Positions 30,792 to 39,937 of a DNA stretch of 64,000 nt are shown in pieces. Both the position numbers and the translations under genes were made by a program. Source of the stretch: Deinococcus sp. LM3 (lineage in GTDB: Bacteria > Deinococcota > Deinococci > Deinococcales > Deinococcaceae). Within the stretch, counting starts at the first letter, position 1. Every line of letters starts with the position of its first letter. The stretch spans positions 1,079,501-1,143,500 of the forward strand of contig NZ_MUFV01000001.1 in assembly GCF_002017875.1 (NCBI RefSeq), written 5' to 3'. A model generated the notes under the pieces. The model made no database searches. It saw only the letters and a list, made by a program, of their open reading frames with translations, and had not been told where the DNA came from.

Positions 30792-30830
30792 GACAGCGCC
30801 CCGGACCTTCACAGGGTCCGGGGCGTTGTC
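30792..30830. terminator. Bidirectional hairpin between convergent genes
   Basis: A 16 bp stem (30792-30807 with 30815-30830) with one G-U type pair and a 7-base loop, between the M3 peptidase and the DUF4384/PEGA gene. Confidence 0.6.
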
Positions 30831-30876
30831 TGCTCGGGTTGGAAGGCCCCGCAAGGCCGTCCAACCTGAGTCCTGA

Positions 30877-31968
30877 TCAGTAGCGGTAGGTGGTGGTCTC
30901 GCTGACGTTCACGCGCACTGTGCGGTTCGCGCCACGGTCCACGGTCAGGGTGACGGTGCTGCCGCCCTTGACGAGCGTGCCCACGAAGCCGGTGTTCGTC
31001 TGGCGGGTCTGCTGGAGCGCGTAGCCCTGGCCCTGCAGGTCGCTGACCTTGCGGTCGTAGGCGCTGCGGGCGGGGTCCTGCATCTGGTTGTTGGTGATGG
31101 CGCCCAGCAGCGTGCCGATGAAGTCCAGCACGTTGTTGCCCGTGCTGACGGGGGCCGGGGCGGGCGTGAAGGCCTGGGCGAATTCCACGTTCACGTTGGT
31201 GGTGCCGCCCGCACGGATGGTGACGGTGGTGGTGTAGTCACTGTACCCGGGGGCCTGGACACGGACGGGGTACGTGCCGGCGCGCAGGTTGCTGTAGGTC
31301 ACGTTCGCGCCGCCCAGCCGCTGGCCGTTCAGGGTGACGGTGGCGCCCGAGACGTTCGTGCCGACGAACAGGCTGCCGGTCGTGACGGGGTTCTGCGCGG
31401 CGACCGTGTAGAAGGCCGTGTCGCTGACCCAGCTGTTCTGCGGGAGCGGGGTGACGACGATGCTCAGGGCCTGCGCCAGCCCGTCCTGGCCCTTGGCGGT
31501 CACGGTGGCGAACTGGTCCTGCGCGGTCTTGAAGGAGCTGATCTGGTCGAGGTTCAGCGGCGTGAGACTGGCGAGGGCCAGCACCTTGTTCTGCCCGATG
31601 GGGCCGCCCACGGTGTACGTGAAGTTCGCGTCGGCGGCCGGGAAGGTGGTGGTGGTGTTCGCCTTCACGAAGTTCGCGCCGCTCAGGCGGTTGGGGAGGA
31701 CCTGATCGACGCTGCCGTCGGGGTTGACGTTGAACAGGTACACGTACGCATCCCGGTTGACGGTGGTGCTGATGCTGATCTTCTCGTCGATGCGGTACGC
31801 GGGGTTCTGCGCGCCGGTGGTGTCCTTGTTCACGCGGACGCTGACATTCAGGTCGGGCGTGGTGGGGTTCACGATGATGCTCTGCGCGCTGATCTTCGGC
31901 GCGGCGGAGGCGGTGCTGATCTGGGCGACGGTACCGAGGGCGAGCAGGGCGGTCAGGGTGCTTTTCAT
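30877..31968 (-). CDS. Secreted DUF4384 protein with PEGA domain
   Basis: A 363-residue exported protein (signal peptide [22 protein letters not shown]). It has a DUF4384 domain (residues ~25-195, with [20 protein letters not shown]), then a PEGA domain (~205-265: [39 protein letters not shown]). A linker and a C-terminal ~60-residue beta domain ([20 protein letters not shown]) follow. PEGA domains typically sit at the cell surface. It is the longer paralogue of 16788-17372. Role unknown; envelope structure is a reasonable guess. Confidence 0.88.
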   Translation of the reverse strand: MKSTLTALLALGTVAQISTASAAPKISAQSIIVNPTTPDLNVSVRVNKDTTGAQNPAYRIDEKISISTTVNRDAYVYLFNVNPDGSVDQVLPNRLSGANFVKANTTTTFPAADANFTYTVGGPIGQNKVLALASLTPLNLDQISSFKTAQDQFATVTAKGQDGLAQALSIVVTPLPQNSWVSDTAFYTVAAQNPVTTGSLFVGTNVSGATVTLNGQRLGGANVTYSNLRAGTYPVRVQAPGYSDYTTTVTIRAGGTTNVNVEFAQAFTPAPAPVSTGNNVLDFIGTLLGAITNNQMQDPARSAYDRKVSDLQGQGYALQQTRQTNTGFVGTLVKGGSTVTLTVDRGANRTVRVNVSETTTYRY

Positions 31969-32123
31969 ACGGGCAGTGTGCCGCGCCCGCGTGACGGGCG
32001 GCTGATGGCACCTGACGGAAGCGTTCAGAATTCAGGGGAGTGTAAAGATGGGCATCCGCTCATACGGATTCCGCTGGGAGCCTGACACAAATGATGAGAA
32101 TGCCCCCGACGGGGCATTCTTGA

Positions 32124-32336
32124 ATGGCCATGAAACAAGAACAGCACACTGACGGGGACGCCTCCATCCTATTCCACCGCATCTTCGACCTCCTGCGAAC
32201 TGCCCCATGGTCGGATCAGCGACATGCCCGAACGTTCGCCTGGATGGTTGCCGGCCTCCTCCTGACCTGCATTCCTCACCCAGCCGCGTGGTGCTCCTTT
32301 CGTGGTCTCCCGAGCCCGATACGCCCAGAGTCATGA
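32124..32336 (+). pseudogene. N-terminal part of the IS transposase (out of frame)
   Basis: A 70-codon frame encoding LFHRIFDLLRTAPWSDQRHA and FAWMVAGLLLT, the typical N-terminal region of IS4-family transposases. It runs into a stop at 32336, while the rest of the transposase continues in the +1 frame from about 32302. The switch falls near CTCCTTTCGTGGTC (32293-32306). Either a one-base change broke the gene or a +1 frameshift joins the parts. Confidence 0.75.
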
Positions 32337-33303
32337 ACGACGATTCCTCCGCGCACTGACGTCTTCCACCGTCCCCTGGCGCGCGGTCTACCAGCACCTC
32401 ATGCAGGTCGCACTGCGTGACTGGGGTGATGCCCGCATCACCCTCGCCCTGGACACCACTCTCCTGTTCAAACGCTGGTGCGTGATCTGCGTCTCCCTCC
32501 TCTACCGGGGGCGTGCCGTGCCGCTGTCCTGGCGTGTCATCCGTCATGGCAGTTCTACGGTGGGGAATCAGGAGATTTACCCTGTGCTGGCCAGTGTCCA
32601 GTGTCTGCTCGTTCACCTGCCACAGGTCGAAGAGGTCTGCATCTATGCAGACCGGGGCTTCCTGGATCACACGTTGATGGACGACTTCACCACCTTCAGA
32701 TGGCGGTGGATGATGCGCGGCAAGGGTCCCATCCACCTCTTTGATCAGAACGGAGCGTCCTTGGGGCAATTTCAGTCACAGCTCAGCCAACACGGTCAGT
32801 TGGTCGTGCGGCATGGGGTGTACGTCACGGGGCAGAAGTACGGGCCCGTGAACATCGCGGCAGTGCGGCCCTTTGGGCAGCGTGATCCGTGGTTCATCGT
32901 GAGTAATCAGCCCTGCAACAGGCGAACATTTGCGGAGTATCACCAACGTACTCAGGTCGAGGAATCCTTCCTCGACCTGAAGAGCGGGGCATTCAACCTG
33001 GAGGATACACGCCTGGATCAGGCGCACCAACTGGAGAAACTCTGGTGCGTGCTGGGAATGGCGTACCTGATGGTCTTGAGCGAGGGAACTGCCGTCACGG
33101 AGGAGGGGAAACGACGGGAGGTCGATCCACACTGGACACGGGGCTTGAGTTATGCGCAGATAGGGTTGCGTGCCATTCGCCAGGCATTGACACGTCGAAC
33201 GCCAGTCCTGGAGAGGCTGCGCCTCTCCCAGGCCTGTGATCCTGAACCGTCACGTCGTCGACGATCGCCATTCGGCTGGAACGTCGTTCAGGGTTTCTCA
33301 TGA
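32302..33303 (+). CDS. IS4-family transposase, main open frame
   Basis: 333 residues from a GTG. The catalytic triad is visible: Asp in LALDTTLLFKRW, Asp in CIYADRGFLDH and Glu in the YHQRTQVEESFLDLK signature (Y-(2)-R-(3)-E-(6)-K). The natural N terminus lies in the other frame (32124-32336), so this frame alone lacks the N-terminal DNA-binding part. It ends inside the right terminal repeat. Whether an active enzyme is made depends on a frameshift. Confidence 0.88.
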   Translation: MVSRARYAQSHERRFLRALTSSTVPWRAVYQHLMQVALRDWGDARITLALDTTLLFKRWCVICVSLLYRGRAVPLSWRVIRHGSSTVGNQEIYPVLASVQCLLVHLPQVEEVCIYADRGFLDHTLMDDFTTFRWRWMMRGKGPIHLFDQNGASLGQFQSQLSQHGQLVVRHGVYVTGQKYGPVNIAAVRPFGQRDPWFIVSNQPCNRRTFAEYHQRTQVEESFLDLKSGAFNLEDTRLDQAHQLEKLWCVLGMAYLMVLSEGTAVTEEGKRREVDPHWTRGLSYAQIGLRAIRQALTRRTPVLERLRLSQACDPEPSRRRRSPFGWNVVQGFS

Positions 33304-33452
33304 TTTATGTCAGGCTCCCAGCGGATTCCGTTTGTTTCGCCAACAATCCGGAACTTCACCGGATTGCCGGCTCCACGTCCGGAACCCGTTTTGCTCCCAC
33401 TCGCTTCGCTCGGATTGAACGGGCTTTGCAGCCCATTCAATCGGAGTCCGTA

Positions 33453-34007
33453 TCAGGCGCGCTGGCCGGCGCTGTGCCCGCGCGTGACGCCGCCCGCGAT
33501 CAGGTGCGCGGCCCGCAGCGGTTCGGGCACGTTCCCGGTGACCGTGAAGGTCCGCAGGGCCTCCTGCGCCTGGGCGTGCGTGAGGCCCGCGCGCTGCACG
33601 AACACCGGCCCGCACGGCTCCATCGGGCCGGCCGCCTCGATCAGCGACCACTTGCGCCGCCCGCCCGGCACCCTGGTCAGTAGCGCCTCGCGGAGGCGCG
33701 GCAGGTCCGGATCTCGCCGGGCCACGACCAGCACCGGCCTTCCCGTCTGCGCGTGCAGCGCGTGAAGGTCGACCACGTTGAAGCCCGCCAGCGCGATCCC
33801 CTGAAGCAGGATCAGTTGCAGGTGATCGGGCGAACGGTTCACCAGTCGGGCCAGTTCGGCGGTGCTGTTGCGCCCATCGCGCCGCACGCGCCCACTGACC
33901 ACGCCGTGCAGGGTCGTGCGCGCGTACACCGTCCCGATGACCGGCACGTCTCCCCGCCAGCCGTGCGCGAACGGAGCGTCGTCGAAACCGATGGCGTGAG
34001 CGAACAC
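33453..34007 (-). CDS. DUF99 family protein (endonuclease dU-like)
   Basis: A 184-residue DUF99 (UPF0215) protein. Family features are IGFDDAPF, VPVIGTVYARTTLHGVVSG, the DGRNSTAELARLV segment and LQGIALAGFNVVDLHALHAQ followed by PVLVVARRDPDL. Archaeal members are annotated as endonuclease dU, cutting DNA at deoxyuridine; bacterial activity is unproven. GTG at 34007 is chosen because TACCCT lies exactly seven bases upstream; an in-frame ATG at 34085 lies inside repeat copy D. The gene is sandwiched between repeat copies C and D. Confidence 0.82.
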   Translation of the reverse strand: MFAHAIGFDDAPFAHGWRGDVPVIGTVYARTTLHGVVSGRVRRDGRNSTAELARLVNRSPDHLQLILLQGIALAGFNVVDLHALHAQTGRPVLVVARRDPDLPRLREALLTRVPGGRRKWSLIEAAGPMEPCGPVFVQRAGLTHAQAQEALRTFTVTGNVPEPLRAAHLIAGGVTRGHSAGQRA

Positions 34008-34014
34008 ACCCCCC

Positions 34015-34020
34015 AGGGTA
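34015..34020 (-). promoter_or_regulatory. Leaderless-type -10 hexamer of the DUF99 gene
   Basis: TACCCT on the minus strand, seven bases before the GTG start at 34007. Confidence 0.5.
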
Positions 34021-34057
34021 ACGCGCCTGCCAGCCGCACCCGGCCTACGGCGCGCTG

Positions 34058-34191
34058 ATACGGATTCCGTCTGTTTCGTTAACAACCCGGAACATCACCG
34101 GGTTGCCAACTCCACGTCCGGAACCCGTTTCTCTCCTGCTCGCCCCGCTCGGATTGAAGGGTCTTTGCAGCCCCTTCAATCGGAGTCCGAT
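34058..34191 (+). repeat. Structured dispersed repeat, copy D
   Basis: 134 bp, from ATACGGATTCCGTCTG to CGGAGTCCGAT. Hairpin 1 arms are CAACCCGG/CCGGGTTG and hairpin 2 arms ATTGAAGGG/CCCTTCAAT. Both arms changed together compared with copy B. Confidence 0.9.
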
Positions 34192-34240
34192 GAGCCATCT
34201 GGCGCATTCACCCCTGACCGGCCAGGAGGACACTGGAGAT

Positions 34241-35296
34241 ATGACCCCGACCCCGACCACCGCCCACACGACGGACCAACCCTCCCCCGCCCCGCCGGTC
34301 ACGCCGCCCGGCGTGCAGCCCTTCGATCCGGCGACCGCCACGCCCGCGCAGCGCCTCGCGGTCGGGGAACTGCTGGCCGTCAGTTTCGCCGCCGCCTACC
34401 CGGAAGATCCACCCCTGATCCCGGCGCAGGAAGCGCAGGGACTCTCGCACCTGCTGCCCACCGAACGCCTCGTCGCGTTCGCCGTGTGGGACGGCACCGC
34501 CGCCATCGGGTACGCGCAGCTGAGCTTCGATACCGTGCAGAACACCCACCTGGGCCACGTGCGCCTGAACGTCCACCCGCAGCGCCGCCGCGCCGGGCTG
34601 GGCCGCGCCCTGTGGACGCAGGCGGAGGCCGCCGCCCGCGCCCAGGGACTCACGACGCTCACCTTCGGCACCGGCAGCCGCGTTCCCGCCGCCGAGGCCT
34701 TCGCGCGCCGCCTGGGGGCCACGCCCGCCCTGCCCATGCGCCAGAGCCGCGCGACCCTCGCGGACCTCGACCCCGACCTGCTGACCCGCTGGCAGGCCCG
34801 CCCGGACGGCGACCCGTACCGCCTGCACATCTGGACGACCGTCCCAGACGCCTACCTGACCCGCCTGGCCGACATGATGATGGTCATGAACACCGCCCCC
34901 AGAGGCGACCTGGAACAGGACGACTGGACCATCACGCCCGAGATGATCCGCGCCTGGGACGCCATGATCGACGAAGCCGGCGACACCCGCTTCCTGATGG
35001 CCACCGAGGACACCCGCAGCGGCCAGCTCGACGGGTACAGCGAGGTCTTCTGGCACCCGGACCGCGCCGCACTGGTCTACCAGGGCGCCACCGCCGTGCG
35101 CCCCGAAGCACGCGGCCGGGGCCTGGGCAAGTGGCTGAAGGCCGCCATGCTGCGGCACGTGCAGGCGCACTGCCCCGGCGCGCGCGCCGTGCAGACCCAC
35201 AACGCCAACGAAAACGCCCCCATGCTGGGCATCAACGTGGCACTGGGCTTCGCGCCGTACAGCACCTTCACCGAGTGGCAACTGAAACTCGGGTAA
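34241..35296 (+). CDS. Double-GNAT N-acetyltransferase
   Basis: A 351-residue protein with two GNAT folds. The first (residues ~25-165) has the acetyl-CoA loop [15 protein letters not shown]. The second (~185-350) has [20 protein letters not shown] and the late strand [16 protein letters not shown]. Two-domain GNATs include mycothiol synthase and aminoglycoside- or peptide-acetylating enzymes; the substrate here is not evident. A Pro/Thr-rich N-terminal tail of ~25 residues precedes the fold. The start follows repeat copy D by 50 bp. Confidence 0.88.
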   Translation: MTPTPTTAHTTDQPSPAPPVTPPGVQPFDPATATPAQRLAVGELLAVSFAAAYPEDPPLIPAQEAQGLSHLLPTERLVAFAVWDGTAAIGYAQLSFDTVQNTHLGHVRLNVHPQRRRAGLGRALWTQAEAAARAQGLTTLTFGTGSRVPAAEAFARRLGATPALPMRQSRATLADLDPDLLTRWQARPDGDPYRLHIWTTVPDAYLTRLADMMMVMNTAPRGDLEQDDWTITPEMIRAWDAMIDEAGDTRFLMATEDTRSGQLDGYSEVFWHPDRAALVYQGATAVRPEARGRGLGKWLKAAMLRHVQAHCPGARAVQTHNANENAPMLGINVALGFAPYSTFTEWQLKLG

Positions 35297-35330
35297 CGCG
35301 GATTGCAGATTGAGTTTGATGTCGTCTGGT

Positions 35331-35863
35331 TGCGCCTGGCGGCAGGCCTCCCGTGTGCTTCCCCACCCCCAGCCCCCTACCCCAGGGGGGCAGGGGGAGC
35401 CAGCGTTGGCACTGGGCAGGTATTTCGCCGAGGTGGTCGGCGGGCATGGTGCGGGGACGGCCACGTATGGGGCTGCACGCCTCCGGCTTCGCGGCGTTCG
35501 CCCCGCGCGCTGCGCGCACGACGGGCCGCGTTGCCACGACGCCTGTGTGGCCACAATTCTTGGTGCGTGCTGGAAGGTTCTACTTTTTCCAGCTACTGCA
35601 ACAGCTCTCTTTTCAAAGTCGATCAGCGGCGTTTATCCGGTTGCCCTGCCCCTGACAGCAGACCACCACCGGCCGTCGTGCGCGCAGCGCGCGGGCCTGC
35701 GAGGGGGGCGGCAGGATGGCGTCGAAGCCGGACCCGTCACCGCCCACCACACCTCCGCCGCAGGAGTAAAAACTCTTGCCCAGTGCAACGACTGCTCCCC
35801 CGTCCCCCCTGGGGATGGGGGCTGGGGGGTGGGGCAGCACCCGGAAAGCCTGCCACAGGCGCC
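35331..35863. repeat. Large imperfect inverted repeat (two ~195 bp arms)
   Basis: The left arm is ~35331-35527 and the right arm ~35671-35863, with a ~143 bp centre. When the right arm is reversed, long blocks match: GGCAGGC, CCCACCCC(C)AGCCCCC, CCCCAGGGGGG, CACTGGGCA, and the inner end GCGCGCTGCGCGCACGACGG. Each arm carries its own small palindrome (CCCCAGGGG type). No convincing gene lies inside. It fills the gap between the GNAT gene and a truncated regulator gene. Confidence 0.8.
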
Positions 35864-35889
35864 CCCCTTCCCCCCTCAACCGAACCAGT

Positions 35890-35985
35890 TCAGGCGCGGG
35901 CCAGCTCCGCCCCAGCCGTCCGACGGAGTGCCAGCGCAGTCAGCAGGCTGCCCAGGGCCCCCAGCGCGAGTAGCGCCACCCCCAT
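35890..35985 (-). CDS. Possible small membrane peptide
   Basis: A 31-codon frame, MGVALLALGALGSLLTALAL then RRTAGAELARA. It is one hydrophobic helix followed by a basic tail, the pattern of many small membrane proteins. It has no clear ribosome-binding site, and the high GC makes such frames common by chance. A longer in-frame GTG exists near 36040, overlapping the opposite-strand remnant. Confidence 0.25.
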   Translation of the reverse strand: MGVALLALGALGSLLTALALRRTAGAELARA

Positions 35986-36024
35986 GCCCGCCCCGCCGCC
36001 CGGTCGGCCGCGCTGCGCGAGGCG

Positions 36025-36672
36025 GTGATCGAGTTGCACGACATCCGCGCGTTCTGGCAGGAAACGGGCCGTCCCGAGCGGTTGCTGCCCGCCACGTCGT
36101 TCCTGCCCCGGCGCAGTCTGGGCCGCCCGCCCCGCGGGCACTCGCTGGCGCGGGCGCAGGCGCTACTGGCTCAGGCCGCGTACGCCGGGCCGCCGCTGCG
36201 CCTCTGGGTGCTGGACCTGCCCGGCGCGCGGCAGGAGGCCGACTGGCTGGCCGCGCGCGCCGCCCGTCTCGGCCTGCCCATGCAGGTCGTTCCCGCGCCG
36301 CTGGACGCCCTGCCGGACGCCGGGGACGATGTGGACCTCGCCTTTCTGGGCGAGATCGCCGGGTCGGACGAGCACCTCTCGTTCTGGTCGGCGCTGAAGC
36401 AGCCGGAACTGCTGTTCCGCCGCCTGCTGCCCCCCGCCACGCTGCGCAGCGTGGACGCCCTGCTGGACGGCTACCGCAGCGCGCCGGACCACGCGGCGCT
36501 GGAGGCCATCCTGGACCGCGCCGAGGCGCTGCTGCTGGGCGGGCACCACCTGCACCTGACGCACCACCGCGTGAAACGCCGCTCCCTGCACCCCCTGATC
36601 CGCGACGTGCACCCGGACGCGTACGGCCGCATCGACTTCAAACGCCTGTGGTTACCCCCGGCGGAAGGCTGA
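36025..36672 (+). pseudogene. C-terminal remnant of an SgrR-like regulator (solute-binding type domain)
   Basis: 215 codons matching the second half of SgrR-type proteins: QEADWLAARAARLGLPMQVV, DVDLAFLGEIAGSDEHLSFW, LPPATLRSVDALLDGYRSAP, GGHHLHLTHHRVKRR and the terminal YGRIDFKRLWLPP. The N-terminal winged helix and the first half of the binding-protein fold are missing. In-frame coding-like sequence (RSAALREAVIEL) runs upstream to a stop at 35971, where the inverted-repeat region begins. It therefore looks truncated rather than a short natural protein. A GTG at 36025 could still permit expression. Confidence 0.65.
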
Positions 36673-36707
36673 AGGGAGCGTGATCCGTTCCCTCCGGCAA
36701 AAGCCGT

Positions 36708-36713
36708 TAGGCT
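36708..36713 (+). promoter_or_regulatory. Leaderless-type -10 hexamer of ppx
   Basis: TAGGCT, seven bases before the ATG at 36721. Confidence 0.5.
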
Positions 36714-36720
36714 GCCTGTC

Positions 36721-38262
36721 ATGAGAGTCGCCGTTGCGGATGTGGGCACGAATTCCAGTCACCTGTTGATTGCCGAGGCGGCGCAGGGGGACGCGGGGGG
36801 CTTCCGGGTGCTGGACGCCCTGAAGGACCGCACGCGGCTGGGCGAGTGCCTGGACGGGGCGGGGAACCTGTCGCCGGAGGGTGAGGACCGGCTGGCGTCG
36901 GCCCTGACGCGGTTCCGGGAGCTGGCGTCGGCGGCGGGCGTGGCCGAGGTGCACGTGTACGCCACGAGTGCGCTGCGTGAGGCGCCGAACGGGGCGGAGG
37001 TGGCGGGGCGGATGCTGGCCCGGACGGGGGTGTACCCGGCGATCATCTCGGGGGAGCGTGAGGGGGAACTGACGTACCTGGGCGCGGCGCACGCGGTGGA
37101 GCTGGGTGAGGACAACGTGCTGCTGGACCTGGGGGGCGGCAGCCTGGAGTTCGTGCGCGGGGACGGGCAGGGGCCGCGTGACGTGCTGAGCCTGCCGCTG
37201 GGCGGGATCCGCATGACGGGGGCGTTCATCCGGTCCGAACCGGCGGCGCGGCGGGAGGTGCAGGCGCTGGCCGACGCGGTGCGCGCGGCGCTCTCGCCGT
37301 ACGCGGAGCGGTTCCGGGTGCGGCCCGGCACGCGGGTGGTGCTGTCGAGCGGTACGGCCGAGGGGGCGGCGGCCGCCATCGTGGCGCGGCGCGGCGCGGG
37401 GGGCGGTGCGGGCAGCGGCGGGGACGGGCCGGAGGGCGTGAACGGCGTGAGTTTCACGGTGGCCGAGCTGGGCGCGCTGCTGGAGCACGTGCGGGGCCTG
37501 AAGGTGGCGGCACGGGCGCGCATACCGGGCCTGGAGCGGCGCGCGGAGACGGTCGTGGCGGGTCTGGCGACGCTGCACGCGGCGCTGACGGTGCTGGGGG
37601 CGTCCGAGGTGACGGTCAGCGAGGGGGCGCTGCGCGAGGGGATGCTGATCGAGGAACTGTCGCGGTTCCAGGCGTACCGGTCGGCGCTGAGTGCGCGGCA
37701 GCGGAGCGTGCTGGGCACCGCCGAGCGTTTCGGCGCGAACCTGTCTCATTCGCGGCAGGTGGCGGCGCTGTCGCGGGCGCTGCTGGACGCGCTGCACGCG
37801 GCGGGCGAGCCGGTCGATCACGAGGACCGCAGCCTGCTGACGGCGGCGGGCGCGCTGCACGAGGTGGGGCAGATCGTGGCGCAGAGTGCGCACCACAAGC
37901 ACTCGGCGTACCTGATCCGGCACGCGGAACTACGCGGCTTCAGTCCGCGTGAGATCGAGCTGATCGCGCAACTGGCCCGCTACCACCGCAAGAGTCCGCC
38001 GAAGCCGTCGCACGCGGAGTTCATGGCGCTCGGTTCGGAGGACCGGGCGCGGGTGACGCGGCTGGCGGCGGTGCTGCGCGTCGCGGACGGCCTGGACCGC
38101 TCGCACGCGGGCGGATCGCGACTGGAGGGACTGCGCCGCGCGGCGGACGGCAGCTGGGAACTGAGGGTGTCGGGGGCCACGCCGCTGGACCTGGCGGGCG
38201 CGCGGGACAAGGCGGACCTGTGGGCGCGGGTATTCGGGCCGCTCACGCTGCGCGCTCCCTGA
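36721..38262 (+). CDS. ppx: Ppx/GppA exopolyphosphatase family protein
   Basis: A 513-residue Ppx/GppA phosphatase that releases phosphate from polyphosphate or hydrolyses pppGpp. The ASKHA-type ATPase fold shows DVGTNSSHLLIAEA (residues 7-20), VYATSALREAPNG, IISGEREGELTYLGA, LLDLGGGSLEFV and LSSGTAEGAAAAI. The C-terminal ~190 residues are an HD-like helical domain (AAGALHEVGQIVAQSAHHKH SAYL region). A Gly-rich insert (~225-240) is unusual. Whether polyphosphate or pppGpp is the substrate cannot be told from sequence. Confidence 0.9.
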   Translation: MRVAVADVGTNSSHLLIAEAAQGDAGGFRVLDALKDRTRLGECLDGAGNLSPEGEDRLASALTRFRELASAAGVAEVHVYATSALREAPNGAEVAGRMLARTGVYPAIISGEREGELTYLGAAHAVELGEDNVLLDLGGGSLEFVRGDGQGPRDVLSLPLGGIRMTGAFIRSEPAARREVQALADAVRAALSPYAERFRVRPGTRVVLSSGTAEGAAAAIVARRGAGGGAGSGGDGPEGVNGVSFTVAELGALLEHVRGLKVAARARIPGLERRAETVVAGLATLHAALTVLGASEVTVSEGALREGMLIEELSRFQAYRSALSARQRSVLGTAERFGANLSHSRQVAALSRALLDALHAAGEPVDHEDRSLLTAAGALHEVGQIVAQSAHHKHSAYLIRHAELRGFSPREIELIAQLARYHRKSPPKPSHAEFMALGSEDRARVTRLAAVLRVADGLDRSHAGGSRLEGLRRAADGSWELRVSGATPLDLAGARDKADLWARVFGPLTLRAP

Positions 38263-38286
38263 CGGGGCGGCCGGCGCGCGGGCGGG

Positions 38287-38292
38287 TATCCT
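38287..38292 (+). promoter_or_regulatory. Leaderless-type -10 hexamer of pdxY
   Basis: TATCCT, six bases before the ATG at 38299. Confidence 0.5.
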
Positions 38293-38298
38293 GCGGGC

Positions 38299-39183
38299 AT
38301 GACGGGCACGCCGCAGAACATCCTGAGCATTCAGTCGTGGGTCAGTTTCGGGCACGTGGGGAACGCGGCCGCCGTGTTTCCCCTGCAACGCCTGGGCTTC
38401 GAGGTCTGGGCGATTCACACGGTGCAGTTCAGTAATCACACCGGGTACGGCGCGTGGACGGGCGCGGTCTTCCCGCCCGAGGCGGTCGCGGACCTGATCG
38501 ACGGCATCGAGGCGCGCGGGGTGCTGCCGGAGTGCGGCGCGGTCCTGAGCGGCTACATGGGCAGCGAGGGGACGGTCGCGGCAGTCGTGGACGCCGTGCG
38601 GCGCGTGCGCACTGCGAACCCGGAGGCGCTGTACGCCTGCGATCCCGTGATGGGCGACGTGGGGCGCGGGGTGTTCGTGCGGCCGGAACTGCCAGACCTG
38701 ATCGCGGCGCAGGCCATTCCGGAGGCGGACATCGTGACGCCCAACCAGTTCGAGCTGGAACTCCTGACCGGCGTGACGGTGGACACGCTGGAGCACGCGC
38801 TGGACGCGGCGCGCGCGCTGCGGGAGCGGATGCGGGCGGGTGGGCCGCGCGTGGTGCTGCTGACCAGTCTGGTCCGCAGCGGGGCGCCCGAGAACAGCAT
38901 CGAGACGCTGGCCGTCACGGACGACGGGGCATGGCTGTGCCGCACGCCGCTGCTGCCGCTGGACCCGCCCCGCAACGGCACCGGGGACGCCATCGCCGCG
39001 CTGTTCCTGGGGCATTACCTGAAGTCCGGTCAGGCCGCGCAGGCGCTGAGTCTGTCCATGAGCGCCCTGTTCGGCCTGCTGAGCCGCACGCACGCCGCCG
39101 GCACCCGCGAGATTCAGCTGGTGGCCGCGCAGGACGAGTTCGTGAAGCCCGCGCGGCTGTTCGAGGCCCAGCAGGTCGGATAG
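38299..39183 (+). CDS. pdxY: Pyridoxal kinase
   Basis: A 294-residue ribokinase-superfamily enzyme making pyridoxal 5'-phosphate in B6 salvage. PdxY features are [56 protein letters not shown], and the ATP/anion-hole [15 protein letters not shown] with catalytic Asp. It lies 36 bp after ppx and has its own TANNNT hexamer, so it may be transcribed separately. Confidence 0.94.
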   Translation: MTGTPQNILSIQSWVSFGHVGNAAAVFPLQRLGFEVWAIHTVQFSNHTGYGAWTGAVFPPEAVADLIDGIEARGVLPECGAVLSGYMGSEGTVAAVVDAVRRVRTANPEALYACDPVMGDVGRGVFVRPELPDLIAAQAIPEADIVTPNQFELELLTGVTVDTLEHALDAARALRERMRAGGPRVVLLTSLVRSGAPENSIETLAVTDDGAWLCRTPLLPLDPPRNGTGDAIAALFLGHYLKSGQAAQALSLSMSALFGLLSRTHAAGTREIQLVAAQDEFVKPARLFEAQQVG

Positions 39184-39295
39184 CCCGTTCGGGGCCGGTC
39201 AGATGAGGCGCGTCTCAGGGTCCCGTCAGGGTCCGGCCAAGTCCGCTTGTACGCCCTCTCACGGTCGGGCCGCTGAGCCGGGAAAGACTGTGGGC

Positions 39296-39841
39296 ATGAA
39301 ACACATCATCTTCCCGACCGCCGCCGCCGCCGACGCCTTCACCGCTGACCTGCAGGCGCAGGGAGTGATCGCCCCCACCATGGGCCGCGCGACCGTCACC
39401 CGCCGCGGTGACATGACCGCCCCCGCCACCACGGACACCGTCGTCACCGATGGCGGCGGCACCGCCGAGGACGCCGGGGCCGGCGCCGTGAAGGGCACCG
39501 GGGTCGGCGCGGCCGTGGGCGCTGTCGCCGGGATCATCGCGACCGGCGCGACCGTCGCGACCGGCGGTCTGGCCCTCCCGGTCATCCTGGGCATGGCGGC
39601 GCTGGGTTCCGGGGTGGGCGCGGCGGTCGGCGCGACCGGCGGCGCGATGGGCGTCGATGAGACGGGCGACTACTATGACGCCGACGCCGACTACTACGAC
39701 CGCCTGAACACCACCCACACCAACGGTGGGCGCACGGTCGCCGTGGATGACAGCGTGCCGGCCGACGTGGTCGAGGCCGCCGCCATCCGTCACGGCGGCG
39801 AGTACGTGAGCGGCGGGCAGCTCAGCCGCCGCACGATGTAA
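39296..39841 (+). CDS. Glycine-zipper hypothetical protein
   Basis: A 181-residue protein I cannot name. The first ~40 residues look like a small alpha/beta domain ([20 protein letters not shown]). The middle holds two Gly/Ala-rich glycine-zipper segments ([16 protein letters not shown] and [16 protein letters not shown]) that could insert in or associate with membranes. It ends in an acidic Tyr/Asp cluster ([11 protein letters not shown]) and a charged tail. Related glycine-zipper proteins are often general-stress or envelope proteins. Followed by a strong hairpin. Confidence 0.75.
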   Translation: MKHIIFPTAAAADAFTADLQAQGVIAPTMGRATVTRRGDMTAPATTDTVVTDGGGTAEDAGAGAVKGTGVGAAVGAVAGIIATGATVATGGLALPVILGMAALGSGVGAAVGATGGAMGVDETGDYYDADADYYDRLNTTHTNGGRTVAVDDSVPADVVEAAAIRHGGEYVSGGQLSRRTM

Positions 39842-39865
39842 GCACCTCTGAACTGAACCCCAGGT

Positions 39866-39901
39866 GAGAAGGGACCCCAGAGCGATCCGGGGTCCCTTCT
39901 C
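39866..39901. terminator. Bidirectional hairpin terminator
   Basis: A perfect 13 bp stem, GAGAAGGGACCCC/GGGGTCCCTTCTC, with a 10-base loop between convergent genes. Confidence 0.65.
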
Positions 39902-39937
39902 CTGCTGTCTGTTCTGACGGCGCCGGGCGACCGTGGA

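Larger units (their letters stand above)
32074..33321 (+). mobile_element. IS4-family insertion sequence
   Basis: 1248 bp, bounded by 24 bp imperfect inverted repeats (left CTGGGAGCCTGACACAAAT...; right is its complement with two mismatches). It is flanked on both sides by the 9 bp direct duplication CGGATTCCG (32065-32073 and 33322-33330). It encodes one transposase split over two frames. Family is assigned from the transposase DDE and Y-R-E signature. The neat duplication shows a single simple insertion. Confidence 0.95.
32062..33453 (+). repeat. Structured dispersed repeat, copy C, split by an insertion sequence
   Basis: The left end ATACGGATTCCG is at 32062-32073 and the remainder at 33322-33453, with the IS between. 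Removing the IS and one 9 bp duplication restores a normal repeat unit. Hairpin 1 arms are CAATCCGG/CCGGATTG, both changed relative to copy B. The repeat ends on the stop codon of the DUF99 gene. Confidence 0.9.

Noticed and set aside
32302..32336. The two transposase frames as separate genes
   Set aside because: Both halves match one IS4-family transposase and lie within one pair of terminal repeats.
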